Of a DNA stretch of 64,000 bases, positions 24,954 through 32,706 are shown piece by piece. The notes below the pieces were generated by a model. It was not told where the DNA came from. It searched no databases and worked only from the letters and a program-made list of their open reading frames with translations. The number at the start of each line of letters is the position of its first letter. Positions within the stretch are counted from its first letter, which is position 1. Source of the DNA: an uncultured Clostridia bacterium (lineage in GTDB: Bacteria; Bacillota; Clostridia; Christensenellales; Borkfalkiaceae). The position numbers and the translations under genes are program-made. The stretch spans positions 30,154 through 94,153 of the forward strand of contig CANQFA010000004.1 in assembly GCA_947597925.1 (NCBI GenBank). The letters run 5' to 3'.

Positions 24954-26669
24954 ATGAGGCGGTGCCCCTTGAAAAAATCTCGCGTCAAAAAGATATTTTT
25001 CTGGATCTTCTTCTCGGCCATGCTGCTCGAGATGCTTGCCCTGTGCATCGAAGCGCTCCGCCCCGGGGATGAATCCTCCAAAAACAGTGAGATCTTCGGC
25101 GACGCCGTGGACAGTTTTCTCACGGGCGCCTCGGAGGACTCCATCCGCGACATTCCTCCCTCGAGGATCTCCATCGCGAAGGGAGAAGAGGCGATAGACG
25201 GGCTGGAGATCGACTGCGGGACCTCGGAGAAGCTCTCCCTCCTCTATGAGCCCGCGGCGACCTCCGTCAATTACCGCCGCGTCGTGTGGAACACGAGCGA
25301 CCCCGCGGTGGCCTTCGTCAAGGGCGGCAGGCTCTATGGCGTATCCGTCGGCGAGGCGGTGCTCACGGCAACGGCGGTCGGGAGCGACCTCTCCAGCAGC
25401 ATCCCCGTCGTCGTGGACGAGGTGATCGCCGAGCGCATCTCCCTCCTCGCCGCGGGAGAAGAGGAGCTCACCCTTGAGGAAGGGAGCGCCGCGTCCCTCA
25501 CTTTTTCCGCGGAGCCCGAGGACGTGACGCCCGCCTCCCTCCGCTATGAGAGCAGCGATCCGCAGGTGGCGACCGTCACAAACGGCGGCATCGTGCATGC
25601 CGTCTCAGTGGGAGAGGCCACCGTCACGGTGTATTATACTCCCCTCTCTGCGCCCGAAAAGGCGCTCACCGCCACCCTCGCGGTGCATGTGCTGCCGCGC
25701 ACCGATCCCCTCGTCTTCCCCACCAGCCTCGAGCTCCTCGCGCCCGAGCCTACCGACGGGAAGATACGCTTCGAACGGGGCGACAAGGGTACATTTGCCC
25801 TCTCCTTCTTCCCCGAAGAGACGACCGAGCGCGCCCTCGTCTTCCGTTCGTCGGACAGCAGCGTCCTCTCGGTCACGGACACGGGCGCCTATACGGCAAA
25901 GAAAAAAGGGACCGTCACGCTGACCGTCTCCTCCGCCACAGACAGCTCCATAAGGACGGCCGTGACCGTGGAGGTCAGAAACCGCAGCCTCGCGGCAGTG
26001 CTCAGGGCGGACAATGCGACCCTTATCCGAACCGCCGAACATGTCTATTCTCTCATCGTGTTTGCGGGCGAGAACAATGTCACCCTCCGCGCAGAGAGCG
26101 ATGCGGAGTGCTACGTCCGCTATGAGACGAGCGATGAAGCCGTCGCGCAGGTCTATGAAGACGGGCTCATCTCCACCCTTCGCTCCTCGGCGGAGGAGGA
26201 GGGCGGAAAAGTCGTGCTCACCGTCACGGTCGCGGACAATGCCGATTTCTCGGACCAAGACGGCAACCTCTCGGAAGAGTTCACCGTCCTTCTCACCGTG
26301 CAGAAGCAGTCCTTCAGCTCGGGCGTGAGCGGCTGGGGGCTCCTCGTGCGCAAGCTCTTCGGGCATTTCGGCGCCTTCCTACTCCTCGGCGTCACGGCCT
26401 CCGTCACGGCAATTCTCTATGACGACGGCACAAAAAAACGCCGCGCTCTGGCATTTGCGGGCCTTCTCGTCGGCGGATTTACCTTCGCCTCCTTTACCGA
26501 ATTCCTGCAGATGGACCTCTTCACTTCGGGACGGGCGGCCGCCTTTTCCGACGTCGTGATAGACTGCAGCGGATTTTACATCGGCGCCGCCGTCTATGCG
26601 GTCTTCCTCGCCGTCGTCCTGATAATTGCCCTCGTGCGCTTTATAAGAAAAAAGAAGAATTCCTCCTGA
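24954..26669 (+). CDS. VanZ-family membrane protein with extracytoplasmic Ig-like (BIG2) repeats
   Basis: About 571 aa. Transmembrane helix 1 (around 13-35) is followed by about 400 residues of Ser/Thr/Val-rich Ig-like repeats, including YESSDPQVATVTNGGIVHAV and FRSSDSSVLSVTDTGAYTA, the bacterial Ig-like-2 pattern. Three more helices then carry the VanZ signature: KLFGHFGAFLLLG, FTEFLQMDLF and SGRAAAFSDVVIDCSGFYIG. VanZ-like proteins are linked to teicoplanin resistance or lipid/envelope roles. The Ig block sits in the first outside loop, an unusual insertion. Start is uncertain: the ATG at 24954 is touched by AAAGG, whereas the TTG at 24969 has better-spaced GAGGCGG. Confidence 0.8.
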   Translation: MRRCPLKKSRVKKIFFWIFFSAMLLEMLALCIEALRPGDESSKNSEIFGDAVDSFLTGASEDSIRDIPPSRISIAKGEEAIDGLEIDCGTSEKLSLLYEPAATSVNYRRVVWNTSDPAVAFVKGGRLYGVSVGEAVLTATAVGSDLSSSIPVVVDEVIAERISLLAAGEEELTLEEGSAASLTFSAEPEDVTPASLRYESSDPQVATVTNGGIVHAVSVGEATVTVYYTPLSAPEKALTATLAVHVLPRTDPLVFPTSLELLAPEPTDGKIRFERGDKGTFALSFFPEETTERALVFRSSDSSVLSVTDTGAYTAKKKGTVTLTVSSATDSSIRTAVTVEVRNRSLAAVLRADNATLIRTAEHVYSLIVFAGENNVTLRAESDAECYVRYETSDEAVAQVYEDGLISTLRSSAEEEGGKVVLTVTVADNADFSDQDGNLSEEFTVLLTVQKQSFSSGVSGWGLLVRKLFGHFGAFLLLGVTASVTAILYDDGTKKRRALAFAGLLVGGFTFASFTEFLQMDLFTSGRAAAFSDVVIDCSGFYIGAAVYAVFLAVVLIIALVRFIRKKKNSS

Positions 26670-26674
26670 AAAAA

Positions 26675-26696
26675 GACGCCCCGCGGGGCGTCTTTT
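26675..26696. terminator. bidirectional terminator
   Basis: Perfect palindrome GACGCCCC-GC-GGGGCGTC (26675-26692), flanked by A-run and T-run, between convergent VanZ and DtxR genes. Confidence 0.9.
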
Positions 26697-27052
26697 CATA
26701 CCTGTTTTTTCATGATTTCGAAGAGTTCTGCGGAAATGACGTGCTCAATGCGGCAGGCATTTTCCTCGGCAAGTTTTCGGTCGGCGCCCATGCGGATGAG
26801 CAGCTCTGTGATGACGCGGTGCCGCTCGTAGATCTCCGATGCCTTCTCCTTCCCCGAGGGGGTGAGCCGTATCTCGTCCGCCTCGTTTACGGTGATATAG
26901 CCCTTCTTCTGCAGGAGGCCCACCGCGCGCGAAACGCTCGACTTGGCATAGCCGAGTTCCCCCGCCACGTCGATCGCATGCACGCTCGGGTTTTTTTCTC
27001 CGAGCAAAAGTATGGTCTCGAGATACATCTCTTCCGATTCGTGCGTCTTCAT
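26696..27052 (-). CDS. DtxR/MntR-family metal-dependent regulator
   Basis: 118 aa, the short MntR-like form without a C-terminal SH3/FeoA domain. The winged HTH occupies 1-62 (MYLETILLLGEK, then VAGELGYAKSSVSRAVGLLQKKGYI), and the dimerisation/metal domain follows with RHRVITELLIRMG and EENACRIEHVIS, whose Glu/His residues are family metal ligands. It is expected to repress Mn2+ or Fe2+ uptake genes in metal-replete cells. GGGGGAAG lies upstream of the ATG and a perfect promoter further up. No transporter gene is adjacent. Confidence 0.9.
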   Translation of the reverse strand: MKTHESEEMYLETILLLGEKNPSVHAIDVAGELGYAKSSVSRAVGLLQKKGYITVNEADEIRLTPSGKEKASEIYERHRVITELLIRMGADRKLAEENACRIEHVISAELFEIMKKQV

Positions 27053-27138
27053 TTCTTCCCCCTTGCAATTGACTAAAGAGCCGCGCGTTTTGAGACCCGC
27101 CTATTTGAGAGGATGCCCCTCCCGAACGGGACACTTTC

Positions 27139-27167
27139 ATTATAATCCACGCCGCGGAATTTGTCAA
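27139..27167 (-). promoter_or_regulatory. promoter of the DtxR-family gene
   Basis: TTGACA (27162-27167), 17-bp spacer, TATAAT (27139-27144) on the minus strand; leader of about 80 nt. Confidence 0.85.
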
Positions 27168-27200
27168 GAAAAATTTTTTAGCGCGGATGGGCAAAATCCG

Positions 27201-27229
27201 TTGACAAACAGCCGCCGTTCGGATATAAT
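27201..27229 (+). promoter_or_regulatory. tRNA-Arg promoter
   Basis: TTGACA (27201-27206), 17-bp spacer, TATAAT (27224-27229): a perfect consensus about 45 nt before the mature tRNA 5' end. Confidence 0.85.
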
Positions 27230-27282
27230 ATGTTTTCGTTAGGGTCGTCAAGGCGATGCCAAGCGTGCCCACAGCTCCATAT

Positions 27283-27359
<77 letters not shown>

Positions 27360-27368
27360 AAAGAGTAT

Positions 27369-27416
27369 AATCCGAATTGTTTACTTGTAACGAGTGAATG
27401 GTTCGGATTTACTTTT
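27369..27416 (+). terminator. tRNA-Arg terminator
   Basis: AATCCGAA (27369-27376) pairs with TTCGGATT (27402-27409), extended by inner pairs, then TACTTTTT. It lies 10 bp after the tRNA. Confidence 0.7.
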
Positions 27417-27505
27417 TACTTCAAGGAATAGCCATGCGGACAGCCTGTCGAGAGGTTTCCCCTCGGCGGGCTGTATTGAAATCTTTGGGGCGATACCTGC
27501 CCTGC

Positions 27506-27534
27506 TTGATTTTTGTGTGAGTTTATGGTATAAT
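27506..27534 (+). promoter_or_regulatory. promoter of the 27568 gene
   Basis: TTGATT (27506-27511), 17-bp spacer, TATAAT (27529-27534), about 30 nt before the ATG. Confidence 0.75.
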
Positions 27535-27567
27535 AGAAGCGATAAACAGGAATTTGGCGGAGAAATT

Positions 27568-28398
27568 ATGTATTTTGAAGATATCCCTTGTTACACGCAG
27601 TTTAGGGAAGTAGAACAAAGCGTTACAAAAACGGTGCTATCCTTCTGTGATACCGCTGAATTTTTGGGAAGCGATATTTACGGGCTGAAAGATATTTACG
27701 ATTTATACGGCACACAATATGAAGATATCATTCCTGCCTTTCTGTATTGTCGGCAAGGAGAAAGTGACGGAAGAATGTGGGGCAATCTTTTCCGCTTCCG
27801 ATTGACCGAACCGCTCAAAAGACACATTCTCGACGAGAGCCTTACCTGTATGTTCGGGGGCAAACCACCTTTGCTCGAAAATTTAGCTTTGTTTCACGGA
27901 GAAAAATGCCTTTTTTCCTGTGTCTCGCACGAAGTCTTTTCGCTGTATCACATGGCAGAAGTGGACGACAGCCTCAATGATGCGGTGTTATCCGCCGTAA
28001 ACGACACCATCAAGAATATGCCGCTATACGGGCAAATACAAAAAATCGCATTGGGTTTGAAGAACAAGGCAAAAGCCGATTTGAAAAAAGAAATTCGCAT
28101 TCTCCGCGACCTGTGCTGGTATGTCGATGAAGCGGTTCACTACTATTTCTACATGGAGCCCTCCGCGCCGTGTGACTTTCCGAAGTTTCGACAAATTGCA
28201 AAAAACTATCTGACCGAAGAGACCTATTCCGTCCTCATCCCTCTGAAGGGCTTTGCCGACCTGCAGTCGCTTCCCGTCCCAAAGACGCCGAACGAGGTGA
28301 TTTCTGACAGAGAAAAATTCGCACCGCAATATCTGCAAAGTGAATATTACAAGCAAGTCGAGCGGGAACTGAGTATGTTGGAATACATAATGGATTAA
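27568..28398 (+). CDS. hypothetical protein in AT-richer DNA after tRNA-Arg
   Basis: 276 aa, soluble, no signal peptide or membrane segment; I recognise no family. It is rich in aromatic residues (YYFYMEPSAPCDF; LYCRQGESDGRMWGN) and predicted mixed alpha/beta. GGAGAAATT precedes the ATG at 27568; a 58-codon upstream extension of the frame crosses the promoter and is rejected. Base composition and codon choice (many A/T third positions) differ strongly from the GC-rich neighbours, pointing to horizontal acquisition next to the tRNA. No partner gene is intact nearby. Confidence 0.7.
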   Translation: MYFEDIPCYTQFREVEQSVTKTVLSFCDTAEFLGSDIYGLKDIYDLYGTQYEDIIPAFLYCRQGESDGRMWGNLFRFRLTEPLKRHILDESLTCMFGGKPPLLENLALFHGEKCLFSCVSHEVFSLYHMAEVDDSLNDAVLSAVNDTIKNMPLYGQIQKIALGLKNKAKADLKKEIRILRDLCWYVDEAVHYYFYMEPSAPCDFPKFRQIAKNYLTEETYSVLIPLKGFADLQSLPVPKTPNEVISDREKFAPQYLQSEYYKQVERELSMLEYIMD

Positions 28399-28449
28399 AT
28401 AAGGAAATTTCGCTTAACGAAATTATAAAGTTGTTCCCTTGTTGCGGAT

Positions 28450-28623
28450 ATGAAAACGGGAAAATTGTTGAATTATGGCGAGAATACGCTTGAATGTTAC
28501 AGAGGACGGTTTTACTCCTATGGACTGTTTGGGCTGCTCGACGAATGGGTGAGGCGCGGCTTCCACGAAACGCCGCAGGATATGCAGGAGTATATAAATA
28601 AAATTTGCGACAAAACGCAGTAA
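28450..28623 (+). pseudogene. remnant of a TetR-family regulator (C-terminal end)
   Basis: 57 codons ending in TAA. The stretch YSYGLFGLLDEWVRRGFHETP is the last-helix region of clostridial TetR regulators. The HTH and most of the ligand domain are absent. It is nearly identical to the remnant at 56223-56480, where more of the domain survives. The first nine codons probably do not belong to the original gene. No ribosome site. Flanks are AT-rich like the preceding gene. Confidence 0.75.
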
Positions 28624-28710
28624 AACCGACCCAATTTGAAGATTACGAAATCGAAGGAGGAACTGCGCCACGAAATGAGTCTTCTCGCGGAGGCTCTTTT
28701 TGTTGTATTC

Positions 28711-28778
28711 GGGACAAAACGGGACAAAGTGGGACACTTTGGGACAAAAACGGGACAGAGTGGGACAAAAGCGGGACA
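28711..28778 (+). repeat. seven helically phased GGGACA repeats
   Basis: GGGACA starts at 28711, 28721, 28731, 28741, 28752, 28762 and 28773, spacings 10-10-10-11-10-11. An eighth copy at 28812 lies inside the spacer of the downstream promoter. Same-face spacing and position immediately upstream of an ABC-exporter promoter suggest a regulator-binding array. Confidence 0.8.
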
Positions 28779-28797
28779 CTTTTTCCGCCTCTCGGCA

Positions 28798-28826
28798 TTG
28801 ACTTTTTCAATGGGACATGATACAAT
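28798..28826 (+). promoter_or_regulatory. promoter of the ABC transporter gene
   Basis: TTGACT (28798-28803), 17-bp spacer that contains GGGACA (28812-28817), TACAAT (28821-28826). Confidence 0.75.
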
Positions 28827-28881
28827 AGAGCCGAGAATTTTTTGACGGCATCCTGCCGCCGCAAAATTACGGGAGGTCCCC

Positions 28882-29964
28882 ATGCTGAAACTGAGTCATC
28901 TCACCAAGGTCTACAGGGAAAAGGGCGAGAGCGTGCGCGCGCTCGACGACGTCACCCTATCCTTTCCCGAAAAGGGAATGGTCTTCGTGCTCGGAAAGAG
29001 CGGGTGCGGAAAGTCCACCCTCCTCAACCTCACAGGCGGGCTCGACAGCCCCACGAGCGGCGAGATCTTCATCAACGGAAGATCTTCGGGGGACTTCTCT
29101 CCGACCGACTACGACGGCTACCGCAACTCCTGCGTGGGGTTCATCTTTCAGGAATATAACCTGCTGGATGAATTTACCGTCGGGCAGAATGTCTCCCTCG
29201 CGCTGCAGCTGCAGGGCGTCAAAGATCTCAGGTCTGCCGTAGAGAATGCCCTCCGCCGCGTGGGACTCGAGGGCTTCGCGGATCGGAAGCCGAATACCCT
29301 CTCGGGCGGGCAGAAACAGCGCGTTGCCATTGCCCGCGCCCTCGTCAAGGACCCGCAGATCGTCCTCGCCGATGAGCCCACGGGCGCCCTCGATTCTGAG
29401 ACGGGAGGAGAGATCCTCGCGACGCTCAAGGAGCTCTCGGAGGACAAGCTCGTCGTCGTTGTCACCCATGACAGGGAATTTGCCGAGGAGTACGGCGACC
29501 GCATCATCGAGCTCAAGGACGGCAAGGTCATCTCGGATACCGAAAAGGCGCCCGCCGAGGAGGAAAGCAAGGGCGGCTTCAAGCAAGTCCCCTCCCGCCT
29601 GCCCATGGCGCGTGCGATCCGTATGGGTGCGGCGAGCCTCAGAGTCAAGCCCTTCCGACTGGTGCTCACCGTCCTCCTCTCCTTTGTCTCCTTCGTGCTG
29701 TTTGGCTGGGCTTCGACCATGATGCTCTATAACCGCCGCTCCGTCCTCGTGAACAGCTATTATGAGAGCGGAAATCCCTATGTCCGCCTCGAAAAGAGCT
29801 ATACCTTCCGTTCGACCGATCTGCTCACGAATGAGACGCAGGAGAAGTCCGTCGAGGGTGCGCCCATGGGCAACAGGGAGATCGCCGCGCTCGGGGAGGG
29901 CGCAGTGGGCATCTACGGCGTCAAGTCCACCTCTGTGAGCAATCTGATCGTAAGCGGAGTATAG
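28882..29964 (+). CDS. MacB/LolD-type ABC transporter, ATPase plus start of permease, truncated
   Basis: 360 aa as read. The ATPase (1-225) is complete: Walker [11 protein letters not shown]-loop FQEYNLL, signature [15 protein letters not shown], Walker [15 protein letters not shown], His switch VVVTHD. A fused FtsX-type permease begins with one transmembrane helix (about 258-280), and an extracytoplasmic part stops abruptly after about 60 residues at TAG 29962. Full fusions of this type run to 700 residues or more and export peptides or sense envelope stress. The 3' end abuts another truncated gene in opposite orientation, so the break reflects rearrangement or misassembly. GGGAGG precedes the ATG. 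Confidence 0.85.
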   Translation: MLKLSHLTKVYREKGESVRALDDVTLSFPEKGMVFVLGKSGCGKSTLLNLTGGLDSPTSGEIFINGRSSGDFSPTDYDGYRNSCVGFIFQEYNLLDEFTVGQNVSLALQLQGVKDLRSAVENALRRVGLEGFADRKPNTLSGGQKQRVAIARALVKDPQIVLADEPTGALDSETGGEILATLKELSEDKLVVVVTHDREFAEEYGDRIIELKDGKVISDTEKAPAEEESKGGFKQVPSRLPMARAIRMGAASLRVKPFRLVLTVLLSFVSFVLFGWASTMMLYNRRSVLVNSYYESGNPYVRLEKSYTFRSTDLLTNETQEKSVEGAPMGNREIAALGEGAVGIYGVKSTSVSNLIVSGV

Positions 29965-30626
29965 AACTGCACGCCGTAGGCGGCACCGCGGAGGATCTCC
30001 CCCGTGTCGGAATTGATGATGGTCCCCTTCGGGCAGATCGACTCGATGGTGAGCACCCCGCCCGCCATCACATTGACGAGCACGATGGAACCTATCTGAC
30101 CGATCATGTTCCAGACGACGAACTGCGAGCGCTGCTTGGGGTCATTGGTGAGGCAGGTCTGCCCCGCCTTGGTGACGGCACATTGGCAGGTGTAGCCGAT
30201 GACATAGATGATGTAGCTCACGATGTACACGACCCAGCGCAGCCATGCGACGGAAACGGCGCGGAAAAATACCATCATGAGAAGTAGGGAAAGCGCCAGA
30301 AGGACATTCCCGAGGATCATATAGGGACGGAACTTCCCGATTCTCGACCGTGTCCTGTCCATGAGCCCGCCGAGGAAGGGATCGGTGATGCCGTCGAAGA
30401 CGCGCATGAGCGGGGCAAAGATCGCATTGAAGTTGGTGACGAGCAGGACAAGCCCGCCCGAGACTGCAGCACCCGCGAGCGAAGTCGCCACGCTGCCCGT
30501 GAGGTACATCATTGCGAAGTAGGTGAAGTAGGTGTAAAACGCAAAGTAGACATTCGTCGCCGCGTTGTTGAACGGGAACAGCGCGATCTGCCACTGCTTT
30601 GCACGATTGACCGCCGTCATCTCCAT
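29913..30626 (-). CDS. GPH-family sugar:cation symporter (MFS), C-terminally truncated
   Basis: 237 aa as read, about half of a normal 450-500-aa symporter. It has about six transmembrane helices and the GPH signature FDGITDPFLGGLMDRTRSRIGKFRPY, so it once carried glycosides or hexuronides with a cation. The true sequence ends near base 29965 (AAYGVQFYT); the last 13 or so residues are antisense ABC-gene sequence. GAGGAG lies upstream of the ATG, and TTGAAA-16-TATGCT is a plausible promoter near 30660-30690. It is non-functional if the break is real. Confidence 0.82.
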   Translation of the reverse strand: MEMTAVNRAKQWQIALFPFNNAATNVYFAFYTYFTYFAMMYLTGSVATSLAGAAVSGGLVLLVTNFNAIFAPLMRVFDGITDPFLGGLMDRTRSRIGKFRPYMILGNVLLALSLLLMMVFFRAVSVAWLRWVVYIVSYIIYVIGYTCQCAVTKAGQTCLTNDPKQRSQFVVWNMIGQIGSIVLVNVMAGGVLTIESICPKGTIINSDTGEILRGAAYGVQFYTPLTIRLLTEVDLTP

Positions 30627-30656
30627 GGCATGCTCTCCTCGGAATGGATTCCATTA

Positions 30657-31231
30657 AAAGCATAGCAGATTTTTGCGAAATTTCAATTGCAACTTCTCTT
30701 GCATTGATTGCATTTTTTCTACAAATTTACTTCGCGGCGCAAATTTCCGTCCGAGAGAAATTATATCACAACTTCCGCAGGGCGGCAAGTTTCCGCATTT
30801 ATTTTTCGAAAAAATTTCTTCTCCGCCTCTCGGTCTCGTGAGCGGAACGCGGGAACGGGAGCCCTTCCCCTCTTCCGCGCGGGGTATGTCCGAAAACCCG
30901 CGGCAAGGTCGGACATGCACGGGGGGTTGCGACTCTCGGAAGGACTTCGGGACATGGTCGGCCCGAATGGACAAGCCGCCGCGGTTTTTCTCAGGCAAGC
31001 GCGGACATGTCCCCATGATTACCCGATTTTGAGTTATCCACAGAAAATCCGAAAATGTGGATAACTTTTCGGGCATCTTGAGGTGCAAACGTACGTTTTT
31101 TGTCGAAATTTGGTAGAAATTGAAAAAATAGTGGAGAAAATGTGGATAACTTTTCAACATACTATATTTCGGTTTCTTGACAAAGACGTTGAAAAGTGCC
31201 AAAAATGAGGATAAATGCGGAAAAAAGCGTG
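30657..31231. other. gene-free AT-rich stretch with DnaA boxes
   Basis: No supported gene; the long minus-strand frame here lacks family features and a ribosome site. The left part contains several TTGCAA/TGCAA words upstream of the symporter gene. The middle (30840-31020) is GC-rich with repeated GGACATG words (30913, 30951, 31003). The right part holds the DnaA boxes listed separately. Confidence 0.6.
31034..31149. promoter_or_regulatory. three perfect DnaA boxes
   Basis: TTATCCACA at 31034-31042 (+), and its complement TGTGGATAA at 31056-31064 and 31141-31149 (-). All match the 9-mer consensus exactly, and A/T-rich sequence lies between them. dnaA is not nearby. Confidence 0.8.
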
Positions 31232-31254
31232 AAAAAAGCCCGAAAAATCGGGCC
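31232..31254 (-). terminator. terminator after spoVAE
   Basis: GCCCGA-TTTT-TCGGGC stem followed by TTTTTT on the minus strand (stem arms 31238-31243 and 31248-31253), just after the spoVAE stop. Confidence 0.85.
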
Positions 31255-31261
31255 TTGAAGC

Positions 31262-31639
31262 TCAGTTATATTTCGTGTGCGAGCGGAAGATGAGCGCCAT
31301 GAGAAAGGAAAAGATGACCGCCGCGGAGACCCCTGCGCTTGCCGCCGCAAGCGGCCCCGTGAGTGCCTCGAAGAGCCCCTGCTCCGCGCCCTGCATCCCC
31401 CCGTTTGCGAGCAGGTATCCGAACCCGGAGATGGGCACCGTCGCCCCTGCGCCCGCAAACTCCACGATGGGCTGATAGAGTCCGAGCGCGGTAAGCACGA
31501 CCCCGCCGAGCATAAACATGACGAGGATCTTTCCCGCTGTGAGGTCGGTCAGATTGATGACGACCTGTGCGCCCGCGCAGATGAGCCCGCCCACCGCAAA
31601 GGCCTTCAGAAACATTAAGACGATCCCGAGGAATTCCAT
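31262..31639 (-). CDS. spoVAE: stage V sporulation protein AE (SpoVAE)
   Basis: 125-aa polytopic membrane protein. The family pattern is clear: FAVGGLICAGAQVVINLTDLTAGKI at the N-terminus and ISGFGYLLANGG in the middle. SpoVA proteins form the forespore inner-membrane channel that loads and releases dipicolinic acid. The ATG at 31639 is chosen by homology of the N-terminus; no good ribosome site is seen, and it lies 13 nt after the spoVAD stop, so coupling is likely. An in-frame upstream ATG would overlap spoVAD. Confidence 0.88.
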   Translation of the reverse strand: MEFLGIVLMFLKAFAVGGLICAGAQVVINLTDLTAGKILVMFMLGGVVLTALGLYQPIVEFAGAGATVPISGFGYLLANGGMQGAEQGLFEALTGPLAAASAGVSAAVIFSFLMALIFRSHTKYN

Positions 31640-31652
31640 ATGTAACGGAGCA

Positions 31653-32642
31653 TCACCGCTCGAGTACGACGGCATGCGCGATGCAGGGGATGCTCTCGCC
31701 CTGCCCCGAGCTCACCGTGGAGAGGAGAGCGCCTGTCGCCACGAACAGAATGCGCCGAAGCGCGCCCGACATCATCTTGGAATAGAGGTAGGAATTGAGC
31801 ACGACGGCCGAACAGCCCGCGCCGCTCCCGCCCTGAAATTCGTCCTCGATGACCTTATAGATAATTTCCCCACAGTCCACATGATTGGCGGTGATGTCCA
31901 CCCCCTTCTCCCAGGCGAGGTCCTTCAGAATGCGGCTTCCGAGGGCGCCGAGGTCCCCCGTCACGATGAGGTCATAGGCCTCGGGCTCGAGTCCCGTCTC
32001 CCGAAAATGGGTCAAAATGGTGTCGCATGCGGCGGGCGCCATGGCGGCACCCATATTGTTGACGTCGGTCACGCCGAAGTCGACGACCTTTCCGAGCGTC
32101 GCGCCCGTGATCTTCACGCCGTCACCGCGGTCGCTGATGAGGGCCCCGCCCGCGCCCGTGACCGTCCACTGCGCCTGCGGCGGACGGGTACAGCCCAATT
32201 CGAGCGGATAGCGGTATTGCCGCTCGGCGGAGGCAAAATGACTGCCCGTCGCGGCGACGACATGATGATAAAATCCGCCGTCGATGAAGGCTGCCGCCAC
32301 GGCAAGAGATTCCGCCATCGTGGAGCATGCACCATAGACGCCCAAAAAGGGCACGGAGAAGTCGCGTGCAGCAAAACTTGCGGAAATGATTTGGTTGAGG
32401 AGGTCGCCCGAGACGATCAGGTCTACCTCTTCGCGCCCGAGTCCCCCGTTTGCAATGGCGCCGTCAATGACTCTGGCGAGCATCTTGCACTCCGCCTTTT
32501 CAAAGGTGCTCTCCCCGTACATGTCATCGGAGAGCGCCGTCTCGACATACCGTCCTATGATGCCCTCGCACTCCTTGGTGCCCGCGACGGTGCTCGTCGC
32601 GACGATCTTCGGCTGCGAGTGAAAGCGCAAGGTCTGTCCCAT
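31653..32642 (-). CDS. spoVAD: stage V sporulation protein AD (SpoVAD)
   Basis: 329 aa, thiolase-fold protein that binds dipicolinic acid in the SpoVA channel. Seen: VYGACSTMAESLAVAAAFI (the degenerate thiolase nucleophile region), VVAATGSHFASAERQYRYPLE, and CGEIIYKVIEDEFQGGSGAGCSA. The ATG at 32642 has GGTGG upstream. SpoVAC, normally encoded just before, is absent; tsaD occupies that side. Forespore sigma-G control is expected, but I could not fit a convincing sigma-G promoter. Confidence 0.92.
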   Translation of the reverse strand: MGQTLRFHSQPKIVATSTVAGTKECEGIIGRYVETALSDDMYGESTFEKAECKMLARVIDGAIANGGLGREEVDLIVSGDLLNQIISASFAARDFSVPFLGVYGACSTMAESLAVAAAFIDGGFYHHVVAATGSHFASAERQYRYPLELGCTRPPQAQWTVTGAGGALISDRGDGVKITGATLGKVVDFGVTDVNNMGAAMAPAACDTILTHFRETGLEPEAYDLIVTGDLGALGSRILKDLAWEKGVDITANHVDCGEIIYKVIEDEFQGGSGAGCSAVVLNSYLYSKMMSGALRRILFVATGALLSTVSSGQGESIPCIAHAVVLER

Positions 32643-32706
32643 AAAAAATACCACCCGAGAGCATCTTCTGCAATCGGGCGGAAAAGTATGCGAAAAGTCT
32701 CAAAAG

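Noticed and set aside
28711..28778. Plasmid iterons or a CRISPR leader
   Set aside because: Units are only 6 conserved bases in 10-11 bp, no replication protein is near, and a promoter follows directly. A regulator array fits better.
31034..31149. Main chromosomal origin
   Set aside because: No dnaA, dnaN or rpmH nearby and no change in coding strand. Kept only as a DnaA-binding cluster.
30654..31202. A 182-codon minus-strand frame over the DnaA boxes
   Set aside because: No ribosome site, promoter or protein-like pattern, and it crosses perfect DnaA boxes. Treated as non-coding.
32642..32706. Sigma-G promoter before spoVAD
   Set aside because: CATACT and GCATA words exist, but no pair has the right spacing and order.
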